From NCBI GenBank assembly GCA_965200145.1, contig CBDATG010000002.1, positions 806,001 through 870,000 on the forward strand: a stretch of DNA of 64,000 nucleotides, given 5' to 3'. The translations under genes were made by a program, and so were the position numbers. Within the stretch, counting starts at the first letter, position 1; every line of letters starts with the position of its first letter. The stretch is from CBDATG01 sp965200145. GTDB lineage: Bacteria > Chloroflexota > Dehalococcoidia > Lucifugimonadales > Lucifugimonadaceae. Positions 8,610 to 17,524 of the stretch are shown here, one piece after another. Under the pieces are notes generated by a model. That model was not told the DNA's origin and did no database searches. It saw only the letters and a program-made list of their open reading frames with translations.

Positions 8610-9386
8610 CTACCTGTCGGCAGAGTCCAAGATATCGCACATCGGCCGGACATCTACCGCCGCGGCGGCAAATCGCTCGCGCACCGCCCGCGCCATCTCA
8701 ACCGCGCCCGGCGTATCGCCGTGCAGGCAGATCGTATCAGCATCGAACTCAATCTCACTCCCGTCAACAGCCGTAACCTTCCTCTCCACCGCCATCTTCA
8801 ACGAACGGTCCGCCACCTCGTCAACATCGTGCAACACCGAACCCGGCTTCGACCTGCTAACCAGAGTACCGTCCGGCTCAACAGCGCGATCAGCAAAGCA
8901 TTCCCTCGCAACTCGCGCGCCTTCGTTGCGTGCAACTTCCTCCCACACAGAGCCCGCTAGAACCACATGGATCATGTCACGGTCGAACTTCATCACGGCA
9001 GACACCACGGCGGCAGCAACATCCGCGTCAACCGCCGCTTTGTTGTAAAGCGCACCGTGGGGCTTCACATGCTGCAACTTACCGTCAGACGCGAACGCAG
9101 TCAGCGCCCCCACCTGGTACGTAACCGCGTTCCGAATCTCGTCAGGCGTCAATGCCATATCGCGTCGACCGAAACCCGCCAAATCGGGATAGGCAGGATG
9201 TGCACCTAGTTGTACCCCGTGAGACTCCGCAAGCCTAACCGTCTTCGCCATCCAGTCAGGGTCACCAGCGTGAAAACCCGTCGCTATGTTCGCCGACGTT
9301 ATGAATCGGATCACATCGTCGTCGTACCCCATCTCGTAGCCCGCGAAAGATTCGCCAATATCTGCGTTGAAGTCAATCTGTGGCAT
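8610..9386 (-). CDS. pxpA: 5-oxoprolinase subunit PxpA (LamB/YcsF family)
   Basis: This 258-residue protein opens with IDFNADIGESFAGYEMG, the N-terminal signature of the LamB/YcsF family. Further blocks are SANIATGFHAGDPDWM, a GAHPAYPDLAGFGRRDM stretch, HVKPHGALYN and CLHGDTPGA, which carry the metal/active-site residues of this cyclase-hydrolase-like fold. The ATG at 9386 is chosen because family conservation begins right after it; the open frame runs on to 9479. It is the first gene of the pxpABC set. A TACAAT -10-like hexamer lies in the 134 bp upstream, but without a good -35. Confidence 0.9.
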   Translation of the reverse strand: MPQIDFNADIGESFAGYEMGYDDDVIRFITSANIATGFHAGDPDWMAKTVRLAESHGVQLGAHPAYPDLAGFGRRDMALTPDEIRNAVTYQVGALTAFASDGKLQHVKPHGALYNKAAVDADVAAAVVSAVMKFDRDMIHVVLAGSVWEEVARNEGARVARECFADRAVEPDGTLVSRSKPGSVLHDVDEVADRSLKMAVERKVTAVDGSEIEFDADTICLHGDTPGAVEMARAVRERFAAAAVDVRPMCDILDSADR

Positions 9387-9520
9387 ACGCAACCCGTCTT
9401 TACTCTTACTTCGCCGACAAAGCATTTGGGAAAGATTGTAAACCTCAACCGCCAACGGTGACACCGTGTCGCAACTCAACGCAAGACGAATGCCACTGGC
9501 TAAACCGAGGCGCGACCCCG

Positions 9521-10429
9521 TCAGTCGAACTCAACCAGCCTCGACATCCTCATACTCGTGAAACCGGAAGCTGCGACCACCACATGGTCGACTAACTTCA
9601 GGTCCAGCTCCTTCGCAGCCCGCACCATGCGCTGTGTCGTCGCGATATCCGACGTGCTCGGCTCGCTATCGCCAGATGGATGATTGTGAACGATAGTGAA
9701 GCACGGCTCGCGACGTTCCACGACACCAGACATGACAACACCCGGGCTGATATCTATCCGATCAAGATTGCCGACATAGACGCACGACTTGCCACGGTAC
9801 CGAAGCCTACGACTCAGGTACAGCACCCAAAGCTCTTCCTGCGGCTTGTCCATCAACAACGGCCGCATCAGGTCCGCCACCGCGTGCGGCTTGGACATGC
9901 TGCTACCGATCCTCAACCCTCTTCCGCCTTCCGCGCGGTCAGAGCCCGCTCCTGCTCGCAACCTCCTAGCCACCTCGAACGTCGCCGACAACTGCGATGA
10001 CTTGGCCATTCCAATACCTTTGCAGTTCATCATCGCAGTCGCAGATGCCCTACTCAACGCTTCCAAGCCATTGAACTCCGTTAGCAAGTCCAACGCCAGA
10101 TCCTTGACGTTCACGCGACTAGTCCCAGATCCCAGCAGTATCGCCAGCAGCTCAGAGTCCGTCAACGCCTGCGGACCCAATTCTGACATTTTCTCGCGCG
10201 GCATCTCGTCATTCGGCAAATCCTTCAGCTTCAGCCCGCGCCGCTCAACTGGTATCGCTACCTCAGGGTCCGCGTGCGTTTCAGCAAGAGGTGCCGCGAC
10301 TCTTCCATCAATCTGCGGCGCGTTTTCACCGTCAATTTCGCGGCGTTCCAGTGCCTTGAGCTTGGCAGACTCCGAACGGCGCGCCTCGACCTCAGAAACG
10401 TATTCCCTCATGAAACCCGGCTCTGTCAT
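9521..10429 (-). CDS. radC: RadC-family (UPF0758) JAMM-domain protein
   Basis: This 302-residue protein has an unusual hydrophilic N-terminal extension of about 60 residues. A helix-hairpin-helix-like domain then follows (LGPQALTDSELLAILLGSGT through CKGIGMAKSSQL, about 84-148). The C-terminal JAB1/MPN domain carries HNHPSGD with His248 and His250 plus Asp261, the zinc-binding JAMM set. RadC is widespread, but its biochemical role is unsettled; the original DNA-repair assignment in E. coli was withdrawn. ATG 10429 is used; the open frame extends to 10453. It lies between the Gfo/Idh gene and pxpA, all on the minus strand, with gaps of about 150 and 134 bp. It is probably a separate unit. Confidence 0.88.
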   Translation of the reverse strand: MTEPGFMREYVSEVEARRSESAKLKALERREIDGENAPQIDGRVAAPLAETHADPEVAIPVERRGLKLKDLPNDEMPREKMSELGPQALTDSELLAILLGSGTSRVNVKDLALDLLTEFNGLEALSRASATAMMNCKGIGMAKSSQLSATFEVARRLRAGAGSDRAEGGRGLRIGSSMSKPHAVADLMRPLLMDKPQEELWVLYLSRRLRYRGKSCVYVGNLDRIDISPGVVMSGVVERREPCFTIVHNHPSGDSEPSTSDIATTQRMVRAAKELDLKLVDHVVVAASGFTSMRMSRLVEFD

Positions 10430-10577
10430 AACAGACCAAAGTTTCCAACACAATGCGCGAAACTCAAAGCCGCGGTGTCACACTCCGCTTTGGACTATTC
10501 AGCGCGCACGACGACGATTCAACCGCAGGCCATTCCTTGACGCGCGCCTAAAGGTAGCGGGTGATGGCCACGTCCTG

Positions 10578-11642
10578 CTAAAACGGCAGGCGGACTAACT
10601 CGCCCGTTGTCACGGACTGCGAAACTGCATCGGTGAATTGCATGTACTTCACGCCCGTAGTGAAATCCGTGTGCGTAACCGGCTCAAGACCGCGAATCGC
10701 GTTGACGAATTCCTCTTCGACGCGCCACGCACCGCGTTTCTCCTCAGCCACCTCAATCTCAGTCAACTCACCTGCACCACGCGTCGCACCCGACAGGCCG
10801 AAACTCGGTTTCCCCGGATCGGTGAAACTCGTCGACTCAACACGGATCACGCCATCTGTCCCATGGATCCAAAGGTCGAGCTCTCGCGCAAACGCCGAGA
10901 CCATCGTTACCGTCATGTTCAGCGAACCACCGCATTCCATGCCGCAAAGAACGTCAATGTGATCCGGTATCGAAGTCGAACGGCGCCTTCCGGCATCGTC
11001 AAGACGGTGTTTGACAACCGTCTGCCCCGACGCCTGCACAGTGACGGCCGGTCCAAACCAGCGCATCAGTGCCTCATACCAGATCCCCATCGTCATGATG
11101 TTGTTTCCCGAAAAGTCGCGGTTATGCCGCCAATGCAAAGGCAAATCTGGATTCGGGAAATCACTCCCATTCGCCACCTGCAATCTCACATTGACCAAGT
11201 CGCCGATGTAACCCTCGGAGATCATCTCAATCAACGTCTGATCAATCTCCAATGTGTGAGGCGCCGGCACAATCTGCGATACCAAATGAGGCGCGTTCAA
11301 CGAAGCGTCAAGCATCTCCGCCGCCTCGTCCGAGTCCATCGCCATACGCGCCTCTACCAGCACATGCTTCTCTTCCTCCAAAGCCGCCAACGTGAGCGTA
11401 GAGTGCATGTACGGCCAAGTCCCGATGCATACCGCATCAACATCGTCGTCATCCAGCAGGTCAACCCAGTCGTCATACACCCGCGGAATCTCGAATTCGT
11501 CCGCAACTCGCCGGGAAGACTCCTCAGAACGATTCACCACGCCAACTACCTCAACGTCCTCCTGCGCCCGCAACCCGGGGATATGCCGCAAACGAGTGTT
11601 CGCTCCGGCCCCAATTACTCCAACCTTGATTGGATCCGCCAT
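10578..11642 (-). CDS. Gfo/Idh/MocA-family NAD(P)-dependent oxidoreductase
   Basis: This 354-residue protein has an N-terminal Rossmann fold (VGVIGAGANTRLRHIPGL, about 7-24) and the C-terminal alpha/beta substrate domain of the family. The usual EKP motif with its catalytic lysine reads EAR (97-99), so the lysine is replaced by arginine. Members oxidise or reduce sugars, inositol and sugar acids. ATG 11642 has a strong AAGGAGAG Shine-Dalgarno sequence about 6 nt upstream, which rules out the longer frame to 11687. The gene is divergent from the DUF971 gene. Substrate unknown; the motif change may mean altered chemistry. Confidence 0.85.
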   Translation of the reverse strand: MADPIKVGVIGAGANTRLRHIPGLRAQEDVEVVGVVNRSEESSRRVADEFEIPRVYDDWVDLLDDDDVDAVCIGTWPYMHSTLTLAALEEEKHVLVEARMAMDSDEAAEMLDASLNAPHLVSQIVPAPHTLEIDQTLIEMISEGYIGDLVNVRLQVANGSDFPNPDLPLHWRHNRDFSGNNIMTMGIWYEALMRWFGPAVTVQASGQTVVKHRLDDAGRRRSTSIPDHIDVLCGMECGGSLNMTVTMVSAFARELDLWIHGTDGVIRVESTSFTDPGKPSFGLSGATRGAGELTEIEVAEEKRGAWRVEEEFVNAIRGLEPVTHTDFTTGVKYMQFTDAVSQSVTTGELVRLPF

Positions 11643-11785
11643 GTCATCTCTCCTTTGTGTCGTTCCAGCACCTGGCCAACGTCGCAATTCGCATTGTAGT
11701 AGGTTACGGTATCAATGAATCAACAGGCGGCTCCAGCGCGCGAATCAAGAACTGCATCCCAGAAATCAAAACTGCAACACGCCCA

Positions 11786-12115
11786 ATGAGACGAAACCCA
11801 CAGATCGTCGCCGACGATGTGCACCTCGGCGCACAAGGCATACGGATCACTTGGTCAAGCGGTGCCCAACACACCTTCCCGTACCGCTACCTGCGCCTGC
11901 AATGCGGTTGCGCAGCTTGCGTAGAGGAAACCTCCGGCGAGAGAATCATTAGCGTCGCAGACGTTCCCGAAGATGTGATCATCGTGGACTACATCCCTGT
12001 TGGCCGCTACGCCCTCCAATTCCTCTGGTCCGACGGCCACTCGACTGGTATCTACCCGTATCGGATGCTGCTCCGCATGGCAGAGCAAGACGAAGCCGTC
12101 ACCAGTAGCACTTAA
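11786..12115 (+). CDS. DUF971 (GBBH-like N-terminal) domain protein
   Basis: This 109-residue protein consists almost wholly of a DUF971 domain. The opening strands GIRITWSSGAQHTFPYRYLR are followed by LQCGCAACV and the C-terminal VGRYALQFLWSDGHSTGIY. The domain also forms the N-terminal part of gamma-butyrobetaine hydroxylases. Stand-alone forms are often encoded near iron-sulfur or Mrp/ApbC genes, and a metal-related role is suspected but unproven. The Cys-x-Cys-x-x-Cys cluster (CGCAAC) could bind metal. ATG 11786 is preferred because conservation starts just after it; the open frame runs upstream into the divergent promoter region. It converges with GH32 after 23 bp. Confidence 0.82.
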   Translation: MRRNPQIVADDVHLGAQGIRITWSSGAQHTFPYRYLRLQCGCAACVEETSGERIISVADVPEDVIIVDYIPVGRYALQFLWSDGHSTGIYPYRMLLRMAEQDEAVTSST

Positions 12116-12138
12116 CGCAGCAACACTTGATACTTCGG

Positions 12139-13683
12139 CTACTCTGACCAAATACTGGCCAAGTTCCACACTTCCCAAGTCGTAATTCGGAGCGGTCGAC
12201 CGTGAGACATAGCCGAAATCGAGTAAGGGTTCGTGAAGTTCCAGCTGTCGCGTCCAGAAGTGGCGGAATCACCGTGTAGAGGCACGGGGAGATACAAGGG
12301 ACCGGAGGTTTTCTTCGCCCGTGACTTTGGATAGTACCTGCCGCTCAGCGCCGCCCTGTCGTTCGCAAACACCTCGATAACCGAACGATCCATGTAGACG
12401 TGTAACCTGAGCGGTTCACCTTCTCGCAACGCAAACTGGCCGTCCGGATTCGGCAGGTCACGGTTCACGCCGCAGACGGTAGTTCTCTCAGTTACCGATT
12501 CGTCGTCGTCCCATTGAAACCTCAGCGAGAGACTCAACTCTTGCTTGGTGAAATCGTAAGCCACTACTATGCCCTCATCATGGATCTGTCCGTTCAAGAG
12601 CTGGACAGCAACCTTGCCCCATGGCGTCCATTCCATCTCGATGAGATGGACAACCGATTCTCTCGCGGGTATTTCGACGGCCGCAACGTTCGCGCTGTAC
12701 ATCTCCTCATCGCCTTTGCACCCAAACGCTCGCCAACCGCCAAGTGACTTCACTTCAGGGCTAAGGCGAATGCTAAGTACACCATCAGACCCAATCTCAA
12801 CCTCTCTCGGCAGAGACATCACACCAGCCCACTCCCGTCCGACCGACTTGTCAACCGACCTATCCTCGCGTAGCCATCCCCACACGACGCGCCTTCCATC
12901 TTTGTGCCAGAACGATTTGGGGGCGTAATACAAAGGCGATGCATCAAGCAAACCCTGACGGTTTGGGAAAAACTCCCCTTCCAACTGTTCGCCCGTCAAC
13001 CATACCGTTCCCGCACCGCGTTTAGGGTCATCGGCCTGCGGTGACGCGATCATCGCCCACGTATCGGTGACGTGGTGCCAGAAATCCGGACACTCGCAAT
13101 TCGCCAGTAGCGCTGGCTGCCCGCGCAACAGAAACCCTTCGTATTGCCATGCGCTCTTTAGGTCCGGGTCCGCCGAGTAACGCAAGACGCAACCAGATTC
13201 GCCCACAATCCCCGATCCAATTCCCATGTTCAATCTGCCAGTATCTGGATCAAACCAAAGCGTCGGGTCGCGAAAACCGTCTAGCTCAAGACCCTCGGGC
13301 CGATCAGTGACGATCGGTTTCGGGAGTTTGCGCCATACTTCGTATTGTTGATCGCCGATCGCGATACACTGCACCTCGGGACGGATCCCCGTGTAGAAGA
13401 GAACCGGCTGGCCGTTCAATTCAATCGCGGACCCCGAGTAGACGCCATCCTTGTCAAAAGCCGAGTCGGGATAGAGCGCAATCGGCATGTGCTCCCAGTG
13501 AACTAAGTCGCGAGTCCGGGCGTGGCCCCAGTGCATCTGCTCATGCCAACCGCCATCCGGGTTGTACTGGTAAAAGAGATGATGCGTCCCGTCAGACTCC
13601 GTGATCGGCCCGTTAGGGTCGTTCATCCAACCCGATGGCGGCATGAAGTGATAAATGGGGCGATGATTGTCGTATTCTGGCAT
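12139..13683 (-). CDS. Glycoside hydrolase family 32 (beta-fructofuranosidase / levanase-type)
   Basis: This 514-residue protein has the full GH32 catalytic set. WMNDPNG carries nucleophile Asp22, the FRDP motif has Asp139 (transition-state stabiliser) and ECPDFW has acid/base Glu197. A five-bladed propeller-type N-terminal part is followed by a beta-sandwich with MDRSVIEVFANDR near the C-terminus. It would hydrolyse sucrose or fructans. There is no signal peptide, so it is probably cytoplasmic and acts on imported sugar. ATG 13683 is used because MPEYDNHRPIYHF leads directly into the fold. No sugar transporter, fructokinase or regulator is adjacent. Preference between sucrose and fructan is not resolvable here. 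Confidence 0.9.
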   Translation of the reverse strand: MPEYDNHRPIYHFMPPSGWMNDPNGPITESDGTHHLFYQYNPDGGWHEQMHWGHARTRDLVHWEHMPIALYPDSAFDKDGVYSGSAIELNGQPVLFYTGIRPEVQCIAIGDQQYEVWRKLPKPIVTDRPEGLELDGFRDPTLWFDPDTGRLNMGIGSGIVGESGCVLRYSADPDLKSAWQYEGFLLRGQPALLANCECPDFWHHVTDTWAMIASPQADDPKRGAGTVWLTGEQLEGEFFPNRQGLLDASPLYYAPKSFWHKDGRRVVWGWLREDRSVDKSVGREWAGVMSLPREVEIGSDGVLSIRLSPEVKSLGGWRAFGCKGDEEMYSANVAAVEIPARESVVHLIEMEWTPWGKVAVQLLNGQIHDEGIVVAYDFTKQELSLSLRFQWDDDESVTERTTVCGVNRDLPNPDGQFALREGEPLRLHVYMDRSVIEVFANDRAALSGRYYPKSRAKKTSGPLYLPVPLHGDSATSGRDSWNFTNPYSISAMSHGRPLRITTWEVWNLASIWSE

Positions 13684-13765
13684 CTCGCAGCGACTCCCGT
13701 CACAGATAAGCGCAAGCAATAGCGTCTAACCACAGACAGCGTCTCGGCACTCGCAACGCGCGGAC

Positions 13766-14746
13766 TTAATGTATCCCTGTGTCAGAAGCCACGCCAGTAG
13801 CGAACACCATCCCTGCAATGTCTTCGTCCGGAGCAACCATCTCGTCAAGAGTCTGATCAGCGTTCGCAAAACCATCCTCATCAAGTTTGTACGCCGCAAT
13901 CTCAATGAGATTCGTCGCGAACCCGCCATCGATGCCGCTGAATCCCTCAGGCTTGGCGCGCTGCGTGTCACGCATTATGCCGATCCCGTCAGTGTAATCG
14001 TCCAACGAGACTATTCGATTGAGCCGAATCCTGAAACTCTTGCTGTTCCCGAAGCCCTGCTGACCGGCCCAATAGATGTGCTTCGTGGTGATTCCCATGA
14101 TCCCACTGTCAACCACCTCCATGCTCTTCGATGTAACCGTCCGACCACGAGAGCTCCCAGTGCGATAGTAAACCCCTCTGGCGATTCTGAAACTCATCCC
14201 AGACGATCCAGCCTGGAACTCCCGACGTGTCACCTCAGTCAGGTAATCAACATTCTTGAACACCCACAGCACAGACTCGCTCTTCATCGTGTTGAATGGC
14301 AGCCGTTCGCGACTCGAACCAAGCCTGGGTCGCTCAGCCTTCGGTATCGCGCCATCTTCAAACAGACTGCGTAACAGGGCGGCCTGACGAATCTTCTCGG
14401 TGATCCCACGCTCCTCTAACTCGTGTTCGCCGATCCTTTGCGACAACTGGAACATCTGGAGCGCCCGAAGTTCCTCTGGATCCAAGATGTGATCATCAAG
14501 CGCAGACTGCAAAGCGCGATCCATGCCCTCAAGCACCAGACCGCGCACGGCAGAATCAGCTAGTCTTCCACTGCGAGCAATTTCATACAAGCGGGACCGA
14601 AGTGCAGGATCATGCCGACCGGCCAACGCACCGTCGGCGCTGAGGCGGATAATCTCCCGCCGCGCACTTCTCAAGCCGTCAACGCAAGACTTGTGCTCGC
14701 GTTTGAACCAACCAGCATCCTCGCCACAATGTCTACAAGATCCCAC
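13766..14746 (-). CDS. Unknown protein with N-terminal zinc ribbon and C-terminal PH-like beta domain
   Basis: I do not recognise a named family for this 326-residue protein. The N-terminus carries Cys4-x2-Cys7 and, ten residues on, His18-x2-Cys21, a treble-clef or zinc-ribbon pattern. Residues 25-130 are Arg/Leu/Glu-rich and predicted helical. From about 155 the sequence looks beta-rich, with SGIMGITTKHIYWAG and a KSFRIRLNRIVSLDDYTDGIGI stretch. That is the rhythm of bacterial PH-like or GRAM-like domains, in which a displayed residue set is followed by RxxLNRIxS. No membrane segment is seen. The start is GTG at 14746, with a TTAGG-type site about 9 nt upstream. It lies 37 bp downstream of the E1 beta gene on the same strand and might be co-transcribed from 17 kb. 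Confidence 0.55.
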   Translation of the reverse strand: MGSCRHCGEDAGWFKREHKSCVDGLRSARREIIRLSADGALAGRHDPALRSRLYEIARSGRLADSAVRGLVLEGMDRALQSALDDHILDPEELRALQMFQLSQRIGEHELEERGITEKIRQAALLRSLFEDGAIPKAERPRLGSSRERLPFNTMKSESVLWVFKNVDYLTEVTRREFQAGSSGMSFRIARGVYYRTGSSRGRTVTSKSMEVVDSGIMGITTKHIYWAGQQGFGNSKSFRIRLNRIVSLDDYTDGIGIMRDTQRAKPEGFSGIDGGFATNLIEIAAYKLDEDGFANADQTLDEMVAPDEDIAGMVFATGVASDTGIH

Positions 14747-14783
14747 GTTCTATACCTAACCGCGGACTGCCGCGTAGCCAAGT

Positions 14784-15884
14784 TCAAGTTCCCAGTAGCG
14801 TCTTAACCGTTCCCGCAACATCCTCTGGCTGTGGCATGAAATCCGTCTCCAAACCCTTGTTGTACGGCACTGGAGTATGCGGAGACGTGACGCGCTTCAC
14901 GGGGGCATCCAAGTAGTCAAACGCCTTGTCAGCGATGATCGCCGCGAACTCCGAAGCCATGCTCGCACGCGGCGTGTCTTCGTCAACTATCACTACACGG
15001 TTCGTCTTACGCACAGACTCAATGATTATGTCCTCGTCAAACGGCGACAGCGACAACATGTCGACGACCTCGCAATCAATGCCCTCTTCGGCAAGTGTGT
15101 CGGCAGCCTGCTTGCACACAACAGACGTGTAAGACATCCCAACCAACGTGACATCATCGCCGCGACGCAGATAACGCCCCTTGCCCAACGGTATCGTGAA
15201 CGACTCGTATGGGCAGTAACCCATCATGTTGATCAACTTCTTGTCATTCACTAGGAAAACCGGGTCGTCGTCACGTATTGCGGCCGCCAATAAGCCACGG
15301 CAGGTGTACGGATCAGACGGCACAGCTACCTTCAGTCCGGGTATGTGCGCCAGCATGGAATAAAAGCTCTCCGAGTGTTGCGCCGCGTGCCCGGTGCCGC
15401 CACCGGATCGTGCGAAAAGCGTGAGCGGCACTTTAGTCTGACCGCCGAACATGTAGCGCGATTTCGCAGCATTTGACAGCAACTGGTCGTACGCTACCGT
15501 CACGAAATCGAAGTACATCAAGTCGACAACCGGGCGCAATCCCGTCAAAGCAGCACCTACTCCAGCACCAACGAATCCAGCCTCCGAGATCGGCGCGTCC
15601 CTGATCCGCTCAGGCCCGAAATCTTGCACCAACCCCTTCGTCGCCGCAAATGGACCACCCCAAGCATCCAACGGCTCCTTAGTCTCCTTGTCGAAGCCAC
15701 CCGAAATGTCCTCGCCCATGATGAAGACATCCGGGTCCCTCTCAAGCTCATCGCGGAGCGTCTGATTGAAAGCATCGCGATACCGGACATTGAGTCCATC
15801 GACTTTGTATCCCGGTCCCGGTCCGTCAACATCACCCTCTGGAAGCGTGATGCGGTCATCTTTAGCGATAGTCTCTGTGGTCAT
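14784..15884 (-). CDS. Pyruvate/2-oxo-acid (or acetoin) dehydrogenase E1 component, beta subunit
   Basis: This 366-residue thiamine-diphosphate enzyme subunit has an N-terminal tail of about 30 residues. It then shows the E1 beta landmarks FIMGEDISG, DAPISEAGFVGAGVGAAL, LMYFDFVTVAYDQL and SGGGTGHAAQHSES, and a C-terminal transketolase domain with VVDMLSLSPFDEDII. With the alpha subunit it oxidatively decarboxylates pyruvate or a related 2-oxo acid, or cleaves acetoin. It starts 68 bp after the alpha stop. No E2 or E3 gene follows, so lipoyl partners must be elsewhere. The long, charged N-terminal tail is slightly unusual. Confidence 0.88.
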   Translation of the reverse strand: MTTETIAKDDRITLPEGDVDGPGPGYKVDGLNVRYRDAFNQTLRDELERDPDVFIMGEDISGGFDKETKEPLDAWGGPFAATKGLVQDFGPERIRDAPISEAGFVGAGVGAALTGLRPVVDLMYFDFVTVAYDQLLSNAAKSRYMFGGQTKVPLTLFARSGGGTGHAAQHSESFYSMLAHIPGLKVAVPSDPYTCRGLLAAAIRDDDPVFLVNDKKLINMMGYCPYESFTIPLGKGRYLRRGDDVTLVGMSYTSVVCKQAADTLAEEGIDCEVVDMLSLSPFDEDIIIESVRKTNRVVIVDEDTPRASMASEFAAIIADKAFDYLDAPVKRVTSPHTPVPYNKGLETDFMPQPEDVAGTVKTLLGT

Positions 15885-15952
15885 TTCGACATTTCAGCCT
15901 TTCGTCGCGATTCTCGGTCCAGCCATGCCGGCAAACACCGAGGACTTTCGTG

Positions 15953-16951
15953 TTATCTCAAGCCGTATACAGGGTTGGAATACTCAACGTAAACATCGGT
16001 GTACAACTCTTCCGCTGGCGGCATCGGGCTGTTCAACGCGAACTCAACCGCGTCAATCATCTCCTGGTCTATCTCGTCGCGAATCGCCTTCAGGTCGTCG
16101 TCCTCCATCTTGCCTAGCGTCGTCACCCGCCGCTCAAACTGCTTCAGACAATCGCGTTGCTCGTACGCACGCTCTTCCTCCGCCTTCCGGTATTTAGACG
16201 CATCGTCCGCGTGGAAGTGGCCGTGATAGCGGTATGTCTTCAACTCCAGCAATGTCGGACCATCCCCGGAACGAGCCCTCGCCACGGCTTCACCGGCCGC
16301 CTCGTAGACATCGAAGACATTCATGCCGTCAACCTGAACGCCCGGAATCCCGTAAGAATCGGCCCGAGCCGCGATGTCGTCGGTCGAAACCGCGTACCAA
16401 GCAGGCGTAGCCTCCGCGTACTGGTTGTTCTCGCAAGCAAATATCACCGGCAAATCCCAGATCGAAGCCAAGTTCATCGATTCGTGGACAACGCCCTGGC
16501 TCGTTGCCCCATCGCCGAAAAACGCTACTCCTATCGACTCAACTTCCGTCCCCCTGTACTTCGATGTGAGCGCCGCACCAACCGCCAACGGGACAGAAGC
16601 TCCAACTATCGCGTTTGCACCCAGCATCCCCTTCGAGAAGTCCGCAATATGCATCGAACCACCCTTACCCTTGCATTGACCAGTGTGCCGGCCCATAATC
16701 TCTGCCATCATGCCCGCCGTGTCCAAACCCTTCGCAATGCAATGCCCATGTCCCCGATGCGTCGAACCGATCCAGTCCTTCGCGGTCAAGTGGGCGCAGA
16801 TTCCGGTCGGAACCGCCTCCTGACCGTCTGAAGGGTGCGTGACCCCCATTGCGTTGCCACGGAAAGTCTGCTCCAGCATCGTCTCCTCGAAACGACGTAT
16901 CCGATACATCGTCTCATAGACCCATCTGAGCTTTGAATCAGGTATCGTCAT
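15953..16951 (-). CDS. Pyruvate/2-oxo-acid (or acetoin) dehydrogenase E1 component, alpha subunit
   Basis: This 332-residue protein has the thiamine-diphosphate/Mg2+ motif running from GDGATSQG (146-153) to ENNQYAE (174-180). It also has HRGHGHCIAKG and GKGGSMHIAD, typical of PdhA/AcoA. It heads a two-gene unit with the beta subunit. The absence of the E2/E3 genes that normally accompany acetoin (acoABCL) or pdh operons leaves the substrate open. A 165 bp divergent region (16952-17116) separates it from the plus-strand gene at 17117. That region holds an A/T-rich AAGCTTTCTTAAGA palindrome-like stretch but no clear promoter boxes. Confidence 0.88.
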   Translation of the reverse strand: MTIPDSKLRWVYETMYRIRRFEETMLEQTFRGNAMGVTHPSDGQEAVPTGICAHLTAKDWIGSTHRGHGHCIAKGLDTAGMMAEIMGRHTGQCKGKGGSMHIADFSKGMLGANAIVGASVPLAVGAALTSKYRGTEVESIGVAFFGDGATSQGVVHESMNLASIWDLPVIFACENNQYAEATPAWYAVSTDDIAARADSYGIPGVQVDGMNVFDVYEAAGEAVARARSGDGPTLLELKTYRYHGHFHADDASKYRKAEEERAYEQRDCLKQFERRVTTLGKMEDDDLKAIRDEIDQEMIDAVEFALNSPMPPAEELYTDVYVEYSNPVYGLR

Positions 16952-17116
16952 GTCCGCAAGTACCCCAGTTCCGATTAGCCGCGCCGCACTCGTTCATTAA
17001 CGGCAGAAAGCTTTCTTAAGATGTTAGCAACGCGTGCGCGGAAATAGCGTGACCAATCACGCGTCGCAATCCGATCTTGTTAAGGACGCGGTCGCGCCAG
17101 TCAGAAAGGGCACCTA

Positions 17117-17473
17117 GTGGCACAGGTCTGGATTGAAATCGACGAAAACGACAACTGCGGATATTTCCCGATCCAAGTCTTCGAAGCTCGCGGCACTGAG
17201 CAGGTCGCTAACTCCATAGTCGTTGAACACAACGGACGACAGGAGGTAGTCGGTTGGGAAGATGGCGCGCCAACGACTGTCCGCGTGGTCCCGGTCGGCG
17301 ACTCAGGTGCAGGCGAGTCCCTGTTGATTTACGGCGGCAACAACGGCGTGCGGATGCGGCGCGCATCCCTCTCGGAACCGTGGAGCATTCGCAATGACAG
17401 AGAATCTGGCGAGCCTTACTTACTCCTACCGTCCAACACAAGGGTTGAAGCCAACCATGACTCAAGAGATTAA
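17117..17473 (+). CDS. Small unknown protein
   Basis: I do not recognise this 118-residue protein. It begins at GTG 17117, preceded by a good AGAAAGGG ribosome site about 7 nt upstream, which together with its codon use supports it as real. The sequence is acidic and predicted beta-rich (AQVWIEIDENDNCGYFP at the start, VRVVPVGDSGAGESLLIYGG in the middle). It has no signal peptide, no membrane segment and one cysteine. It lies just before the promoter of the alternative complex III block and may be transcribed separately. No function can be inferred. Confidence 0.6.
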   Translation: MAQVWIEIDENDNCGYFPIQVFEARGTEQVANSIVVEHNGRQEVVGWEDGAPTTVRVVPVGDSGAGESLLIYGGNNGVRMRRASLSEPWSIRNDRESGEPYLLLPSNTRVEANHDSRD

Positions 17474-17494
17474 CGGATTCACAATCATCATCCT

Positions 17495-17524
17495 TTGACA
17501 CTATTCGCCGCGCGTTAATAAGAT
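17495..17524 (+). promoter_or_regulatory. Candidate sigma-70 promoter for the act-ccm block
   Basis: A perfect TTGACA (17495-17500) is followed after 18 bp by TAAGAT (17519-17524), a 4/6 match to the -10 consensus. The predicted start near 17531 is about 110 nt before the first gene of the plus-strand bioenergetic block. The spacer is 1 bp longer than optimal, so this is a reasonable candidate and not certain. Confidence 0.45.

Noticed and set aside
7869..10429. RadC as a mobile-element-associated anti-restriction protein
   Set aside because: It is flanked by metabolic genes with no plasmid, island or restriction genes nearby, so it looks like a chromosomal RadC.
16952..17116. Riboswitch (for example TPP) in front of the thiamine-dependent E1 genes
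   Set aside because: I looked for the THI-box core (CUGAGA and related blocks) on the minus strand and did not find it.
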